From Adhaeribacter aquaticus DSM 16391 (GTDB lineage: Bacteria > Bacteroidota > Bacteroidia > Cytophagales > Hymenobacteraceae): 64,000 nt of DNA. Within the stretch, counting starts at the first letter, position 1, and every line of letters starts with the position of its first letter. The stretch spans positions 620,001 through 684,000 of the forward strand of contig NZ_KI421517.1 of assembly GCF_000473365.1 (NCBI RefSeq), given 5' to 3'. A model generated the notes under the pieces. That model ran no database searches, was not told the origin of the DNA, and worked only from the letters and a program-made list of their open reading frames with translations. Position numbers and translations under genes: made by a program. Below, piece by piece: positions 45,816 to 54,291 of this stretch.

Positions 45816-46247
45816 ATGAGACCTTTAGATCTGATCTTATTAGTGGACGATGATGACACTACCAATTACGTTAATAAACGAACTTTACAACGTACCAATG
45901 CTGCTCACGAAATAAAAGTTTTTACAAACGGAGAACAGGCTTTAACTTACATCAAGAACTCTGTCTGCGGCACCGACGGAACAGCTTTAAACCCTTGCCC
46001 GGACCTGATATTTTTAGACATTAAAATGCCTATTATGGATGGCTTTGAATTTTTGGAAGCTTACAAAACATTAGGTTTAAGTAAAACAGCACCTACTACA
46101 ATCATGATGCTTACTTCTTCGGCCAGTTTTTACGATTTGAAAAAACTGGAAACTTACGAAGAGGTAAAAAGGCATTTTTCCAAACCTCTTGCCGATCATG
46201 ATGTGAAAGAAATAATTAAAGATTATTTTCCTGCCAACGCTGATTAG
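45816..46247 (+). CDS. Single-domain response regulator partner of the PAS kinase
   Basis: 143 residues, one receiver domain. Acidic cluster ILLVDDDDTTNYVNKRTL, phospho-acceptor in LIFLDIKMPIMDGFEFLEAY, switch Thr/Ser in IMMLTSSAS, lysine in HFSKPLADHDV. It lacks an output domain. It is 21 nt downstream of the histidine kinase, so co-transcription and phosphotransfer between the two are likely. The paralogue at 30723 shares the same layout. Confidence 0.93.
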   Translation: MRPLDLILLVDDDDTTNYVNKRTLQRTNAAHEIKVFTNGEQALTYIKNSVCGTDGTALNPCPDLIFLDIKMPIMDGFEFLEAYKTLGLSKTAPTTIMMLTSSASFYDLKKLETYEEVKRHFSKPLADHDVKEIIKDYFPANAD

Positions 46248-46289
46248 CCTTCTGGCCCGCTTCATTTCTGGACCTTTTACAACTTAAAC

Positions 46290-47432
46290 GTGATTCCTGA
46301 CTCGAAACTACCGGCTGTTGGTACCAGTATTTTTACGGTTATGTCACAATTAGCTTCAGAATACGGAGCCATTAATCTTTCGCAGGGGTTTCCGGATTTT
46401 AATTGCCCAACAATTCTGGCCGATTTAGTTAGCCATTATACCAAAGCTGGTTTTAACCAATATGCGCCTATGGCTGGTTTAACTACGCTGCGGGAGCAAA
46501 TCAGCCTTAAAACCCAGCTTCTTTACCAACATACACCCAACCCTGAAACAGAAATTACCATAACCTCCGGCGCTACTGAAGCATTATTTGCGGCTATTGC
46601 AGCCGTAGTAAACCCCGGCGATGAGGTTATTGTAATAGAACCGGCTTACGACTCTTATGTACCGGCTATTGTATTGAATGGCGGTATTCCGGTATTTGTA
46701 CAACTAACCCTTCCGGATTTCTCAATCGACTGGGAAGCGGTAGCAGCCAAAATTACTTCCAAAACGCGCTTACTTATTCTTAATTCCCCGCACAACCCAA
46801 CCGGAGCTGTTTTAACCCGCGAAGATTTAGAAAATCTAGCCCAAATAGCAGACCATACGGGCATGTACATAATTGGGGATGAGGTGTATGAACATATTGT
46901 TTTTGATGGACGTCAGCACCAAAGCCTTTTGCGGCATAAAGCCTTAGCAGCCCGAAGCTTTGTAATATCTTCCTTCGGTAAAACTTATCATGCTACGGGC
47001 TGGAAGGTTGGTTATTGTATTGCTCCCCCGGCACTAACTACCGAGTTTCGAAAAATCCACCAATACTTAACTTTTAGCACCGTTACGCCCATTCAATACG
47101 CCCTTGCCGATTTTTTAGATAATAAAGAACATTACTTAAACTTACCTCACTTCTACCAACAAAAGCGGGACTTATTCTGCCAGTTATTGGCCCGTTCCAA
47201 GTTTACATTGACCCCTTCTCCCGGTACTTATTTTCAATTAGTAAGTTACCAGCATATTACCAATGAACCAGATTTGACGTTTGCTAAACGTTTAACCCGC
47301 GAGTTAGGGGTAGCGGCCATTCCTATTTCGGTTTTTTACCAGAACCGGCAAGACAACAAAATTTTGCGGTTCTGCTTTGCTAAAAATGAAGATACTTTGC
47401 GACTTGCCGCCGATAAATTATGTAACTTGTAA
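46290..47432 (+). CDS. ybdL: PLP-dependent methionine aminotransferase (YbdL type)
   Basis: 380 residues, GTG start. Class I/II aminotransferase fold. The opening SIFTVMSQLASEYGAINLSQGFPDF is the YbdL/kynurenine-aminotransferase-like signature. PLP residues: LNSPHNPTGAVL, YIIGDEVYEHIVFDG and the Schiff-base lysine in VISSFGKTYHATGWKVGY. YbdL-type enzymes prefer methionine or its keto acid KMTB with glutamine as amino donor. The following gene is an omega-amidase that removes the 2-oxoglutaramate formed from glutamine, a known pairing for the last step of methionine salvage. Confidence 0.9.
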   Translation: MIPDSKLPAVGTSIFTVMSQLASEYGAINLSQGFPDFNCPTILADLVSHYTKAGFNQYAPMAGLTTLREQISLKTQLLYQHTPNPETEITITSGATEALFAAIAAVVNPGDEVIVIEPAYDSYVPAIVLNGGIPVFVQLTLPDFSIDWEAVAAKITSKTRLLILNSPHNPTGAVLTREDLENLAQIADHTGMYIIGDEVYEHIVFDGRQHQSLLRHKALAARSFVISSFGKTYHATGWKVGYCIAPPALTTEFRKIHQYLTFSTVTPIQYALADFLDNKEHYLNLPHFYQQKRDLFCQLLARSKFTLTPSPGTYFQLVSYQHITNEPDLTFAKRLTRELGVAAIPISVFYQNRQDNKILRFCFAKNEDTLRLAADKLCNL

Positions 47433-47482
47433 AAAGTTTTTTTACTGGAAAGCTAATCTAAAACCTGAAGGCAAACTTTCTT

Positions 47483-48271
47483 ATGATGCAGGACCTGACC
47501 ATAACGCTCATTCAAACCGCTCTTCGCTGGCATAGCCCCGAGGCCAACCGACACCAACTTGAAGAGCAATTTGAGCGCCTGGGCAGGAACACCGACTTAA
47601 TTATATTACCGGAAATGTTTACGACCGGATTTACCATGGAAGCTCCTAATTTAGCTGAAAGCATGGCTGGTCCTACCATGCAGTGGCTAACTGAGCAGGC
47701 GGCTAAAAATAAAGCTGTTATTACCGGGAGCTTAATTATTCAGGAAAACGGGCAGAATTTTAACCGACTAATCTGGATGCGTCCGGATGGCAGTTATTCT
47801 TACTACGATAAGCGACACTTGTTCCGGATGGCTAATGAACACCATACTTTTGGCGCGGGCACTTCCAGATTAATTGAACAAATAAAAGGTTGGAACATTT
47901 GCCCGCTTATTTGTTATGATCTGCGTTTTCCAATCTGGAGCCGCAACTTAAATAATGCTTATGATTTATTAATTTACATTGCCAGCTGGCCCGACAAACG
48001 CAGTTTGGCCTGGAAAGCTTTATTGCAGGCCCGGGCTATTGAAAATTTAGCTTATGTTGCGGGTGTAAACCGGGTGGGTGTAGATGGCAATGGTATTTAT
48101 TATTCGGGTGGTTCTGTTGTACATGGGCCTTCTGGCGAAATACTCTGGCAACGCGACCACGCCGTAGATATGCACACCATTCGTCTTAGCAAAAGTGCTT
48201 TAGAAAAATATAGGGAAGTTTTCCCAGCTTACCTGGATGCTGATTCTATCCATTTAAATACTAAGGTTTAA
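47483..48271 (+). CDS. yafV: Omega-amidase of the nitrilase family (YafV/Nit2 type)
   Basis: 262 residues. The nitrilase Glu-Lys-Cys triad is visible: E in LIILPEMFTTGFTM, K in SYYDKRHLFRMANEHHTF and C in ICPLICYDLRFPIWSRN. The RFPIWSRN segment after the cysteine is typical of 2-oxoglutaramate amidases. It makes 2-oxoglutarate and ammonia from 2-oxoglutaramate. It lies 50 nt downstream of the methionine aminotransferase on the same strand, which fits a two-gene salvage operon. Its 3' end overlaps the convergent gene by 18 nt. Confidence 0.92.
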   Translation: MMQDLTITLIQTALRWHSPEANRHQLEEQFERLGRNTDLIILPEMFTTGFTMEAPNLAESMAGPTMQWLTEQAAKNKAVITGSLIIQENGQNFNRLIWMRPDGSYSYYDKRHLFRMANEHHTFGAGTSRLIEQIKGWNICPLICYDLRFPIWSRNLNNAYDLLIYIASWPDKRSLAWKALLQARAIENLAYVAGVNRVGVDGNGIYYSGGSVVHGPSGEILWQRDHAVDMHTIRLSKSALEKYREVFPAYLDADSIHLNTKV

Positions 48272-48658
48272 AAACTTCTCCAGTTCCGCTTTTAACGGTT
48301 CTTCAGTTGTTGCCTGTACAAAATTTAAATATTCCCTCGCACCAAAAATTCCAGATAACTGGCGATGTGTTCCTTCCAATAATATTAAGTTAGGTTTACG
48401 TTCCCCAATAATTTCCTCTACCACCCGAAATGCTTTTCCTAAAGCCATGTTGGGGAATGAAGTTCTGAAATACACAACTAGCTGCTCTGATTCTTTGGCC
48501 AATCTAACCACGTAGCTCACCAGAGAATCATCTGATTGCGAGTCGATATCTATAATATCCGTCTGAGGCCAATGTGCTTTTACCCAGTTTAACAACGGTT
48601 GCTGGTACATAAAAGAGGCAGACTCTGCTAATTGAATAAATAAAAAAGCCGTAGCCAT
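48254..48658 (-). CDS. Hypothetical protein coupled to the FG-GAP T9SS gene
   Basis: 134 residues, no signal peptide, probably alpha/beta: ATAFLFIQLAESASFMYQQP, VVRLAKESEQLVVYFRTSF, KPNLILLEGTHRQLSGIFGA, LKAELEKFLNLS. No family is recognised. Its ATG overlaps the stop codon of the upstream FG-GAP protein gene by one base (TAATG), which suggests translational coupling. Its 3' end overlaps yafV. It is probably cytosolic, unlike its exported neighbour. Confidence 0.65.
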   Translation of the reverse strand: MATAFLFIQLAESASFMYQQPLLNWVKAHWPQTDIIDIDSQSDDSLVSYVVRLAKESEQLVVYFRTSFPNMALGKAFRVVEEIIGERKPNLILLEGTHRQLSGIFGAREYLNFVQATTEEPLKAELEKFLNLSI

Positions 48659-50874
48659 TATTTCTGAATAATTAATTTATAACCAATTCGTGTATGCTCC
48701 TGGGTTTCGAGTTGAACGACATAAAGACCAGGTTGTAAGGTATCTGTATTTATTTTCTGAGTTAAAAGATATTGCCCGGTAGCTGGCAATACTAGCTGTC
48801 CTGTTATATTATAAATGCTAACTGTCACCTTTTTTGCACTCTCTACCGTAATTTCATTTGTAGCCGGATTAGGATAAACCACCGACTTTAAGATAGCTTC
48901 TACTGGCTCTTTATTTCCCAAGGCGCCACGAACCTGCTGATTAAACAAATGTAAGCCTCCCCCCTGACTACCAGAAATTATTTCGGGCTTGCGGTCGCCA
49001 TCCAAATCTGCCGCGGCCAAAGTAAGTCCACCGCCAAGTTTGCTAGCCTGGTAGGCATTGCTGCCTGGGTTCATTAATATATCAGAAGCATAAGTAAAGG
49101 TACTACTCGTATTTTGCAGAAAATCACTGTAAATCCGGATCTCACCCGTTTCATCGGCCAATAAAAGTTCCGGATTATTATCCTGGTTTAAATCCATTAT
49201 CAAAGGAAAGACATTACGCCTGTTAAAATCAGCAGCAATATTACCCCACGCTTCATTAGCTAACGTAAAAACTGGATTCGCTGGCGTACCCGTATTCCGG
49301 TAATAGCGGAGGGCGCCACTTTTCTCAGTTGGATAAATATTTGAAGCTAAAATCAAATCCTTATCTCCATCGGCGTCTATGTCATAAAAAGCTGGATTAT
49401 CGCCCACTCCAGTACCGACAGACAGCGTTTTTACAGCGGATAAATCAAATTTAAAAGGAGAACCAGCAGCCCCGGTATTTAACACATACTTTATAGTCCC
49501 GGCCGAACCGGATGTACCTGCTAACACTAAATCTAAAGTACCATCGCTGTTGATATCTGTAAATTGAGGCCTGATATTTCGAATATTCAAGCTGCTTAGA
49601 TTTAAATAGTTAAAGCTTTCACGTTCAAAAACAGCCTTGCTAGCAGTACCTTTATTCCGGAAAAACCAAATAGTTCCCGTTCCGCTACCAACCAGCAAAT
49701 CTAAATCACCGTCGGCATCTACATCTGCCAAGGCTGGTGCCGATTGCTCTCCCACATCCACCATATCTTTCTGCAGGAAATCTGGTCGCTGAAAATTAAA
49801 AGCCGGCACATTAGTATTGCTGGTATTTTTGTAGAACCACCCCGATTGCGAAAAATTTATTTCATCATTGGTGTTGCTTCTAACAAAAGGCGAAACAAAT
49901 AAGTCTGGTTTATTATCAAAATCTACATCTTCGTAGTAAGCCACGGGGTGGTAATTCAGGCTGGCCCTGGTGGTATTGTTAGGAAATGCTACCTGCAAAT
50001 CGGCACTCGTCATAGCTGCCACCGTGGGATTACCACTATTAATAATCCTGGCTAAATCCGGGCAGGCATCGCTGCTTACTAAAATGTCTTTATCCAGATC
50101 TCCATCCAGATCTATAGCGAGTAAGGAAACTCCATCGTTATGGTTTGTGCCAGCTGTTCGGCAATTGCCATTAAACACATATCCATTACAAACATGCTGG
50201 CAACGGCTTACATTGCCCCACTTGCTGGTTTCTAAAGTAAATTTCAAGATTTCGCCGGACAAGTTTTCCTCCATCTGTTGGTTCCGGTAATACTCAATTG
50301 CTGTACTGCCCGAAAAATCGAAAGTCAGAATATCTAAATCACCGTCGTTGTCCATATCTTGCAAGGCCGGTAAATTATCACCACTTACCTGTAGGTTTGC
50401 ATTATTATTAAAGCGGATAAACTCTTTTGCCAATTCAAAAGAAAGGGAACCACCCGCTGTTGTAGTATTCTTATAAACTTTTATTCCCTGGCTGGTTTTA
50501 GTAAAAATATCTTTTAGGCCATCCTGGTTGTAATCGCGCAATAAAACCCAGCTGTTTAAATCAGCCGGAAAAAGCAATTCGAATTGCGACGCATATTGCC
50601 ACTGCCACCCGCTATTATACTCTTTAGCTAAAAAAGTATAAATTTTACTGTGAGTTCGGTCAAAAATAAACAAATCTTCCGTGGCGTCGCCATTAAGATC
50701 TATTTTAGATAAAACAGCACTATTAATGCCACCTGCCCAGGCATTCTTTAATGTATCAGAATCAATAACTATTTTTACATCATTCCGGAATTGAAACGTA
50801 TATTGCTGCTGCGCAACTACTGATTGAAACCAGAAAAGAAAGCTAAAAAGCGCTACGAGTCGCAAGTGTTTCAT
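48658..50874 (-). CDS. FG-GAP/VCBS repeat protein with T9SS sorting domain
   Basis: 738 residues from the ATG at 50874, chosen because MKHLRLVALFSFLFWFQSVVAQ is a clean signal peptide; an upstream in-frame start at 50922 would overlap murF. The body has about eight FG-GAP/VCBS calcium-loop motifs (DLNGDATEDLFIFD, DMDNDGDLDIL, DVDADGDLDLLVG, DINSDGTLDLVLAG, DIDADGDKDLILAS, DLDGDRKPEIISG), which should form an integrin-like beta-propeller. The last 75 residues are a T9SS type A domain (VVYPNPATNEITVES ... VSIYNITGQLV ... LQPGLYVVQLE). It is therefore a surface or secreted protein, possibly an adhesin or carbohydrate binder. It is divergent from murF by 34 nt. Confidence 0.9.
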   Translation of the reverse strand: MKHLRLVALFSFLFWFQSVVAQQQYTFQFRNDVKIVIDSDTLKNAWAGGINSAVLSKIDLNGDATEDLFIFDRTHSKIYTFLAKEYNSGWQWQYASQFELLFPADLNSWVLLRDYNQDGLKDIFTKTSQGIKVYKNTTTAGGSLSFELAKEFIRFNNNANLQVSGDNLPALQDMDNDGDLDILTFDFSGSTAIEYYRNQQMEENLSGEILKFTLETSKWGNVSRCQHVCNGYVFNGNCRTAGTNHNDGVSLLAIDLDGDLDKDILVSSDACPDLARIINSGNPTVAAMTSADLQVAFPNNTTRASLNYHPVAYYEDVDFDNKPDLFVSPFVRSNTNDEINFSQSGWFYKNTSNTNVPAFNFQRPDFLQKDMVDVGEQSAPALADVDADGDLDLLVGSGTGTIWFFRNKGTASKAVFERESFNYLNLSSLNIRNIRPQFTDINSDGTLDLVLAGTSGSAGTIKYVLNTGAAGSPFKFDLSAVKTLSVGTGVGDNPAFYDIDADGDKDLILASNIYPTEKSGALRYYRNTGTPANPVFTLANEAWGNIAADFNRRNVFPLIMDLNQDNNPELLLADETGEIRIYSDFLQNTSSTFTYASDILMNPGSNAYQASKLGGGLTLAAADLDGDRKPEIISGSQGGGLHLFNQQVRGALGNKEPVEAILKSVVYPNPATNEITVESAKKVTVSIYNITGQLVLPATGQYLLTQKINTDTLQPGLYVVQLETQEHTRIGYKLIIQK

Positions 50875-50908
50875 TGGCTTTAAATTTAAAATAAAACTAC
50901 ACCAAATA

Positions 50909-52195
50909 ATGGCTGAAAGCATAGAAGCTCTATATCAAAAATATTTACAGTGCCAGTACGTAAGCACCGACTCCCGGGCGGAACAGAATAATTCGCTGTT
51001 CTTTGCCTTGAACGGTCCTAATTTTAAAGGTGCTCGTTTTGCCGAACAAGCTTTAGCCAAAGGCGCCCTATATGCTGTAATAGACGATGCCACTTACGCC
51101 ACCGACCGTTGTATTGTGGTGGAAGACACACTTCAGGCCTTACAGGATCTGGCCCGCTATCACCGGCAAAAGCTAACTATACCGGTTATAGGCATTACAG
51201 GTAGTAACGGCAAAACTACTACCAAGGAACTAACTAATGCCGTTTTAAGCCAGAAATATAATACCCTTTATACCAAAGGCAATTTAAATAACCACATAGG
51301 TGTGCCCATTACGGTACTTAGCATTAAGCCCGAACACAATATGGCCATTATAGAAATGGGCGCCAACCATTTAAACGAGATTGCTCAGCTCTGTAGTATA
51401 GCCTTGCCTACTCATGGTTTAATTACCAATATTGGCAAAGCCCACTTAGAAGGCTTTGGAAGTTTTGAAGGCGTAGCCCGTGCTAAAAGCGAATTGTATC
51501 TGCACCTGGACAACCACCAAGGACTTGTTTTTATAAACAGTCAAAATGAACATTTAATGCGCATGGCTCGTCGCATTCAGAATAAAGTTATGTATCCGGC
51601 AACTCAAGACTTCTTTCATTGCGAGTTTCTGGAGGCTTCACCTTTTGTTATCTATAAATCAGAAAACGGCGCCACAGTAACCACGCAAATAATAGGAGAA
51701 TATAATTTTGAAAATATTGCGGCGGCTTCCTGTGTAGGAAAATATTTTGAAGTGCCTATTGAAAAAATTAACGAGGCAGTGGCCGGTTATACTCCTTCCA
51801 ATAACCGTTCGCAGGTAGTACAAAAAGGTAGCAACACTATTTTACTGGATGCCTACAATGCTAATCCTTCTTCTATGAGTGCCTCAGTTACAAATTTTGC
51901 AAAAGCTAAAGCCAACAAGAAAGTAGTTATTCTGGGTGATATGTTTGAGCTTGGTCCGGATAGTGTTGAAGAACACGAAAAGTTAGGGCAGTTGGCTGCT
52001 GCATCTGGTTTTGACCAAGTAATTTTATGCGGAAAAGAAATGCAGGCCGCGGCAGCCCAGCATCCCGAATTTATTTATTTCCAGAACCGGGATAAGCTCC
52101 AGGAGTGGCTACAAACCAATCCTATTCAAAACGCTAGTATTTTAGTTAAAGGATCCAGAGGGATGGGGCTGGAAAACCTGGTAGAACTTTTATAA
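50909..52195 (+). CDS. murF: UDP-N-acetylmuramoyl-tripeptide--D-alanyl-D-alanine ligase
   Basis: 428 residues, complete. It adds D-Ala-D-Ala to the UDP-MurNAc tripeptide in peptidoglycan synthesis. The N-terminal substrate domain begins with the MurF-type STDSR segment (QYVSTDSRAEQNNSLFFALNG). The ATP loop is GITGSNGKTTTKELTNAVL. Further Mur motifs: NLNNHIGVPITVLS, AIIEMGANHLNEIAQL, ITNIGKAHLEGFGSFEGVA and LLDAYNANPSSMSAS. It stands apart from the mra/mur cluster. Two hairpins follow. Confidence 0.97.
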   Translation: MAESIEALYQKYLQCQYVSTDSRAEQNNSLFFALNGPNFKGARFAEQALAKGALYAVIDDATYATDRCIVVEDTLQALQDLARYHRQKLTIPVIGITGSNGKTTTKELTNAVLSQKYNTLYTKGNLNNHIGVPITVLSIKPEHNMAIIEMGANHLNEIAQLCSIALPTHGLITNIGKAHLEGFGSFEGVARAKSELYLHLDNHQGLVFINSQNEHLMRMARRIQNKVMYPATQDFFHCEFLEASPFVIYKSENGATVTTQIIGEYNFENIAAASCVGKYFEVPIEKINEAVAGYTPSNNRSQVVQKGSNTILLDAYNANPSSMSASVTNFAKAKANKKVVILGDMFELGPDSVEEHEKLGQLAAASGFDQVILCGKEMQAAAAQHPEFIYFQNRDKLQEWLQTNPIQNASILVKGSRGMGLENLVELL

Positions 52196-52217
52196 GCTTT
52201 AAGTTCAACAAAAAAAC

Positions 52218-52279
52218 ATTATTTTCTGGAAGTAATTAATATTAGAAGCAACTAATATTAATTACTTCCAGAAAATAAT
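52218..52279. repeat. Very long AT-rich perfect hairpin after murF
   Basis: A 28-bp perfect inverted repeat (52218-52245 with 52252-52279) around the 6-nt loop AAGCAA. The arm begins ATTATTTTCTGGAAGTAATT. It has no GC-rich core and no T-run, and a regular terminator follows 16 nt later, so termination is unlikely to be its main role. Confidence 0.85.
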
Positions 52280-52295
52280 ATCCCCGATTTAATTT

Positions 52296-52342
52296 AAAAA
52301 AAAGGTGTCAGCTATATAATTTCAAGTTGGCACCTTTTTTTT
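52296..52342. terminator. Bidirectional terminator, murF / rfbC
   Basis: 15-bp stem (52296-52310 with 52328-52342, one G-U pair), core GGTGTCA, 17-nt loop, eight-T run on the plus strand and an A-run giving T's on the minus strand. Confidence 0.82.
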
Positions 52343-52351
52343 ATACATTAA

Positions 52352-52894
52352 CTAAAAAGGAGAATTAAGCTTGGCCAATGTTGGTAATATTTGATCTTTA
52401 GCAGATACCAATGGATCAGTAATATTCCAGTTTATGCCCAGAGCCGGATCATTCCAGATAATCCCCCCTTCCGAAGCCGGATGATAGTAATTGGTGCACT
52501 TATATAAAAAAGTAGTATTATCTTCCAAGGCTACAAAACCATGCGCAAATCCTTCCGGCACATAAAACATGTTGTTCTGCTCTGTGTTTAACAAACAGGT
52601 TACATGCTGCCCGTAAGTAGGTGAATCTTTCCGAATATCTACTGCTACATCCAAAGCGCTGCCTCTGGAAACTCGGACTAGTTTACCCTGCGCGTAAGGT
52701 GGTTTCTGAAAATGCAGGCCTCGTAATACTCCCTTTTGCGAGAAAGACTCGTTATCCTGAACAAATGTAACGTCTATTCCTGCCTCTGCAAAAACTTTTT
52801 GACTATACGATTCAAAGAAATAACCTCGTGGATCTCCAAATTTGCGGGGTATGATTTCTATAATGCCTTCAATCGGATATCTTTTAAACTCCAT
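52352..52894 (-). CDS. rfbC: dTDP-4-dehydrorhamnose 3,5-epimerase
   Basis: 180 residues, standard length for the RmlC cupin. Motifs: PRKFGDPRGYFFESY, FVQDNESFSQKGVLRGLHFQ, with the catalytic His in RGLHF, KLVRVSRGSALDVAVDIRKDSPTYG and YVPEGFAHGFVALED. It makes dTDP-4-keto-L-rhamnose for rhamnose-containing envelope glycans. The other rml genes are not in the window. It lies 42 nt downstream of a GT4 glycosyltransferase on the same strand, probably the same operon. Confidence 0.96.
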   Translation of the reverse strand: MEFKRYPIEGIIEIIPRKFGDPRGYFFESYSQKVFAEAGIDVTFVQDNESFSQKGVLRGLHFQKPPYAQGKLVRVSRGSALDVAVDIRKDSPTYGQHVTCLLNTEQNNMFYVPEGFAHGFVALEDNTTFLYKCTNYYHPASEGGIIWNDPALGINWNITDPLVSAKDQILPTLAKLNSPF

Positions 52895-52936
52895 TTGGTA
52901 TTGATTTTTTTTCCGGTTGTAAAGCTAAGCATAAAC

Positions 52937-54049
52937 TCATTTAGTTTTTACAGATTGTATAGCCGATAAATATTTACTTATAACAAAACGTTCATCAAAC
53001 TTTTCCACGGCCAATTGCCTGCTGGCCTTACTCATGCGCTCTAAAGCTGCATTGGATAATTCATACATCTCAATCATCTTTTGGGCTAAATCAACGGCAT
53101 TTCGCACTTCGCATAGAAATCCATTATAACCATCTATGACGGTTTCTTTGCAGCCCGGCACATTAGTAGTAATGATAGGCTTACCCATACCCGCTGCTTC
53201 TAACAATGTTTTTGGAGTACCTTCCCGGTAAGAAGGCAACACAATGCAATCTGCTTTGGCAATATGCGCCGCCACATCATCCGAAACGCCTAAATATTCA
53301 ATAGCCCCTTCTTGTACCCATGGTTCAAAAACTGCTCGTTTAATACCTACGTTACCGGATTCATCTATTCCGCCTAATAATTGCACTCGTACATTCGGAT
53401 ATTTCTGCCGGATTATCCGGGCCGCCTCTACATATTCTACTACCCCTTTTTCATATAGCACCCGGGCTATCATCAAAAAGGTGAAATCCGGATTCCGGAT
53501 AAAGACTTCTGCAGGCTTAAATTTATCTGTATCAATACCTGAACCGGGCAAGACATCGGTTATCTTGTTTTTTATTAATTTATTTTCCAGAAAAAGCTGC
53601 CGGTCATCTTCATTCTGAAAAAAAACTTTAGCCGGAAACTGAAAAGCAAATTTGTATAAGGCTAATGCTACCTTCGAAACAAAATTTTTTACAATAAATA
53701 CTGTACCCAGGCCCGACACATTATTAATGGTGGGAATACCGGCTAATTTAGCGGCAATAGTACCATAAATATTAGGCTTAATTGTATACTGCAGAATAAC
53801 ATCCGGCTTTACCTGTCGGTAGACATTGTAAAACTGCTTGGTCAAAAGCAAATCCTGTAGCGGATTAGTCCCTTTATTCTCCATTTCAACCGGCACATAC
53901 TGGCAGCCAGCCGCTATCAACTTGGGAGAATACTCATCTTCGGGAGCAATAGCAATAACTTCATGTCCTAATTTCAAGAAAGCTTTTACCAATCCCATCC
54001 TAAAATTGTAAATGTTCCAGGATTTATTTATTACAATGGCGATGCGCAT
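52937..54049 (-). CDS. Glycosyltransferase family 4
   Basis: 370 residues from the ATG at 54049 (MRIAIVINKSWN). A TTG eight codons upstream overlaps the promoter box and is less likely. GT-B fold: N-terminal VINKSWNIYNFRMGLVKAFLKLGHEV, the linker FLMIARVLYEKGVVEYVEAA, and the donor-site EX7E-type region SYREGTPKTLLEAAGMGKPII. The N-terminal half (YTIKPNIYGTIAAKLAGIP, then NNVSGLGTVF) resembles PglA/WbpX-like transferases that act on undecaprenyl-linked glycans. It is a membrane-associated cytosolic enzyme. It is transcribed with rfbC, so an O-antigen or capsule role is likely. Sugar not determinable. Confidence 0.92.
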   Translation of the reverse strand: MRIAIVINKSWNIYNFRMGLVKAFLKLGHEVIAIAPEDEYSPKLIAAGCQYVPVEMENKGTNPLQDLLLTKQFYNVYRQVKPDVILQYTIKPNIYGTIAAKLAGIPTINNVSGLGTVFIVKNFVSKVALALYKFAFQFPAKVFFQNEDDRQLFLENKLIKNKITDVLPGSGIDTDKFKPAEVFIRNPDFTFLMIARVLYEKGVVEYVEAARIIRQKYPNVRVQLLGGIDESGNVGIKRAVFEPWVQEGAIEYLGVSDDVAAHIAKADCIVLPSYREGTPKTLLEAAGMGKPIITTNVPGCKETVIDGYNGFLCEVRNAVDLAQKMIEMYELSNAALERMSKASRQLAVEKFDERFVISKYLSAIQSVKTK

Positions 54050-54070
54050 AAGAAGCGTTGGTTCCGGAGA

Positions 54071-54078
54071 CAAATATA
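54071..54078 (-). promoter_or_regulatory. Candidate -7 box for the GT4-rfbC unit
   Basis: TATATTTG on the minus strand, 21 nt upstream of the ATG at 54049, the same distance and sequence as at the GroES-like gene. Confidence 0.45.
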
Positions 54079-54291
54079 AGATAGCCGGACAGATATTAAG
54101 TATTTTTAGGGTTTCCCACCTTTACTGTTTTTTACTCTATTTAGATTCAGTTATTTTAATACATCTTTTCTGGTAGGATTAATTACTTTTACCCACGCAT
54201 TCTGCGTATACACTTGACTGGTTCCAGTAAAAGTGGCTGGTAACCATTAATAAAAATTGGTATAGCTGAAATGGCGAAATAAATAAATTAC

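Noticed and set aside
50874-50922. Upstream start for the FG-GAP protein at 50922
   Set aside because: It would overlap murF and put 16 non-signal residues before a clean signal peptide.
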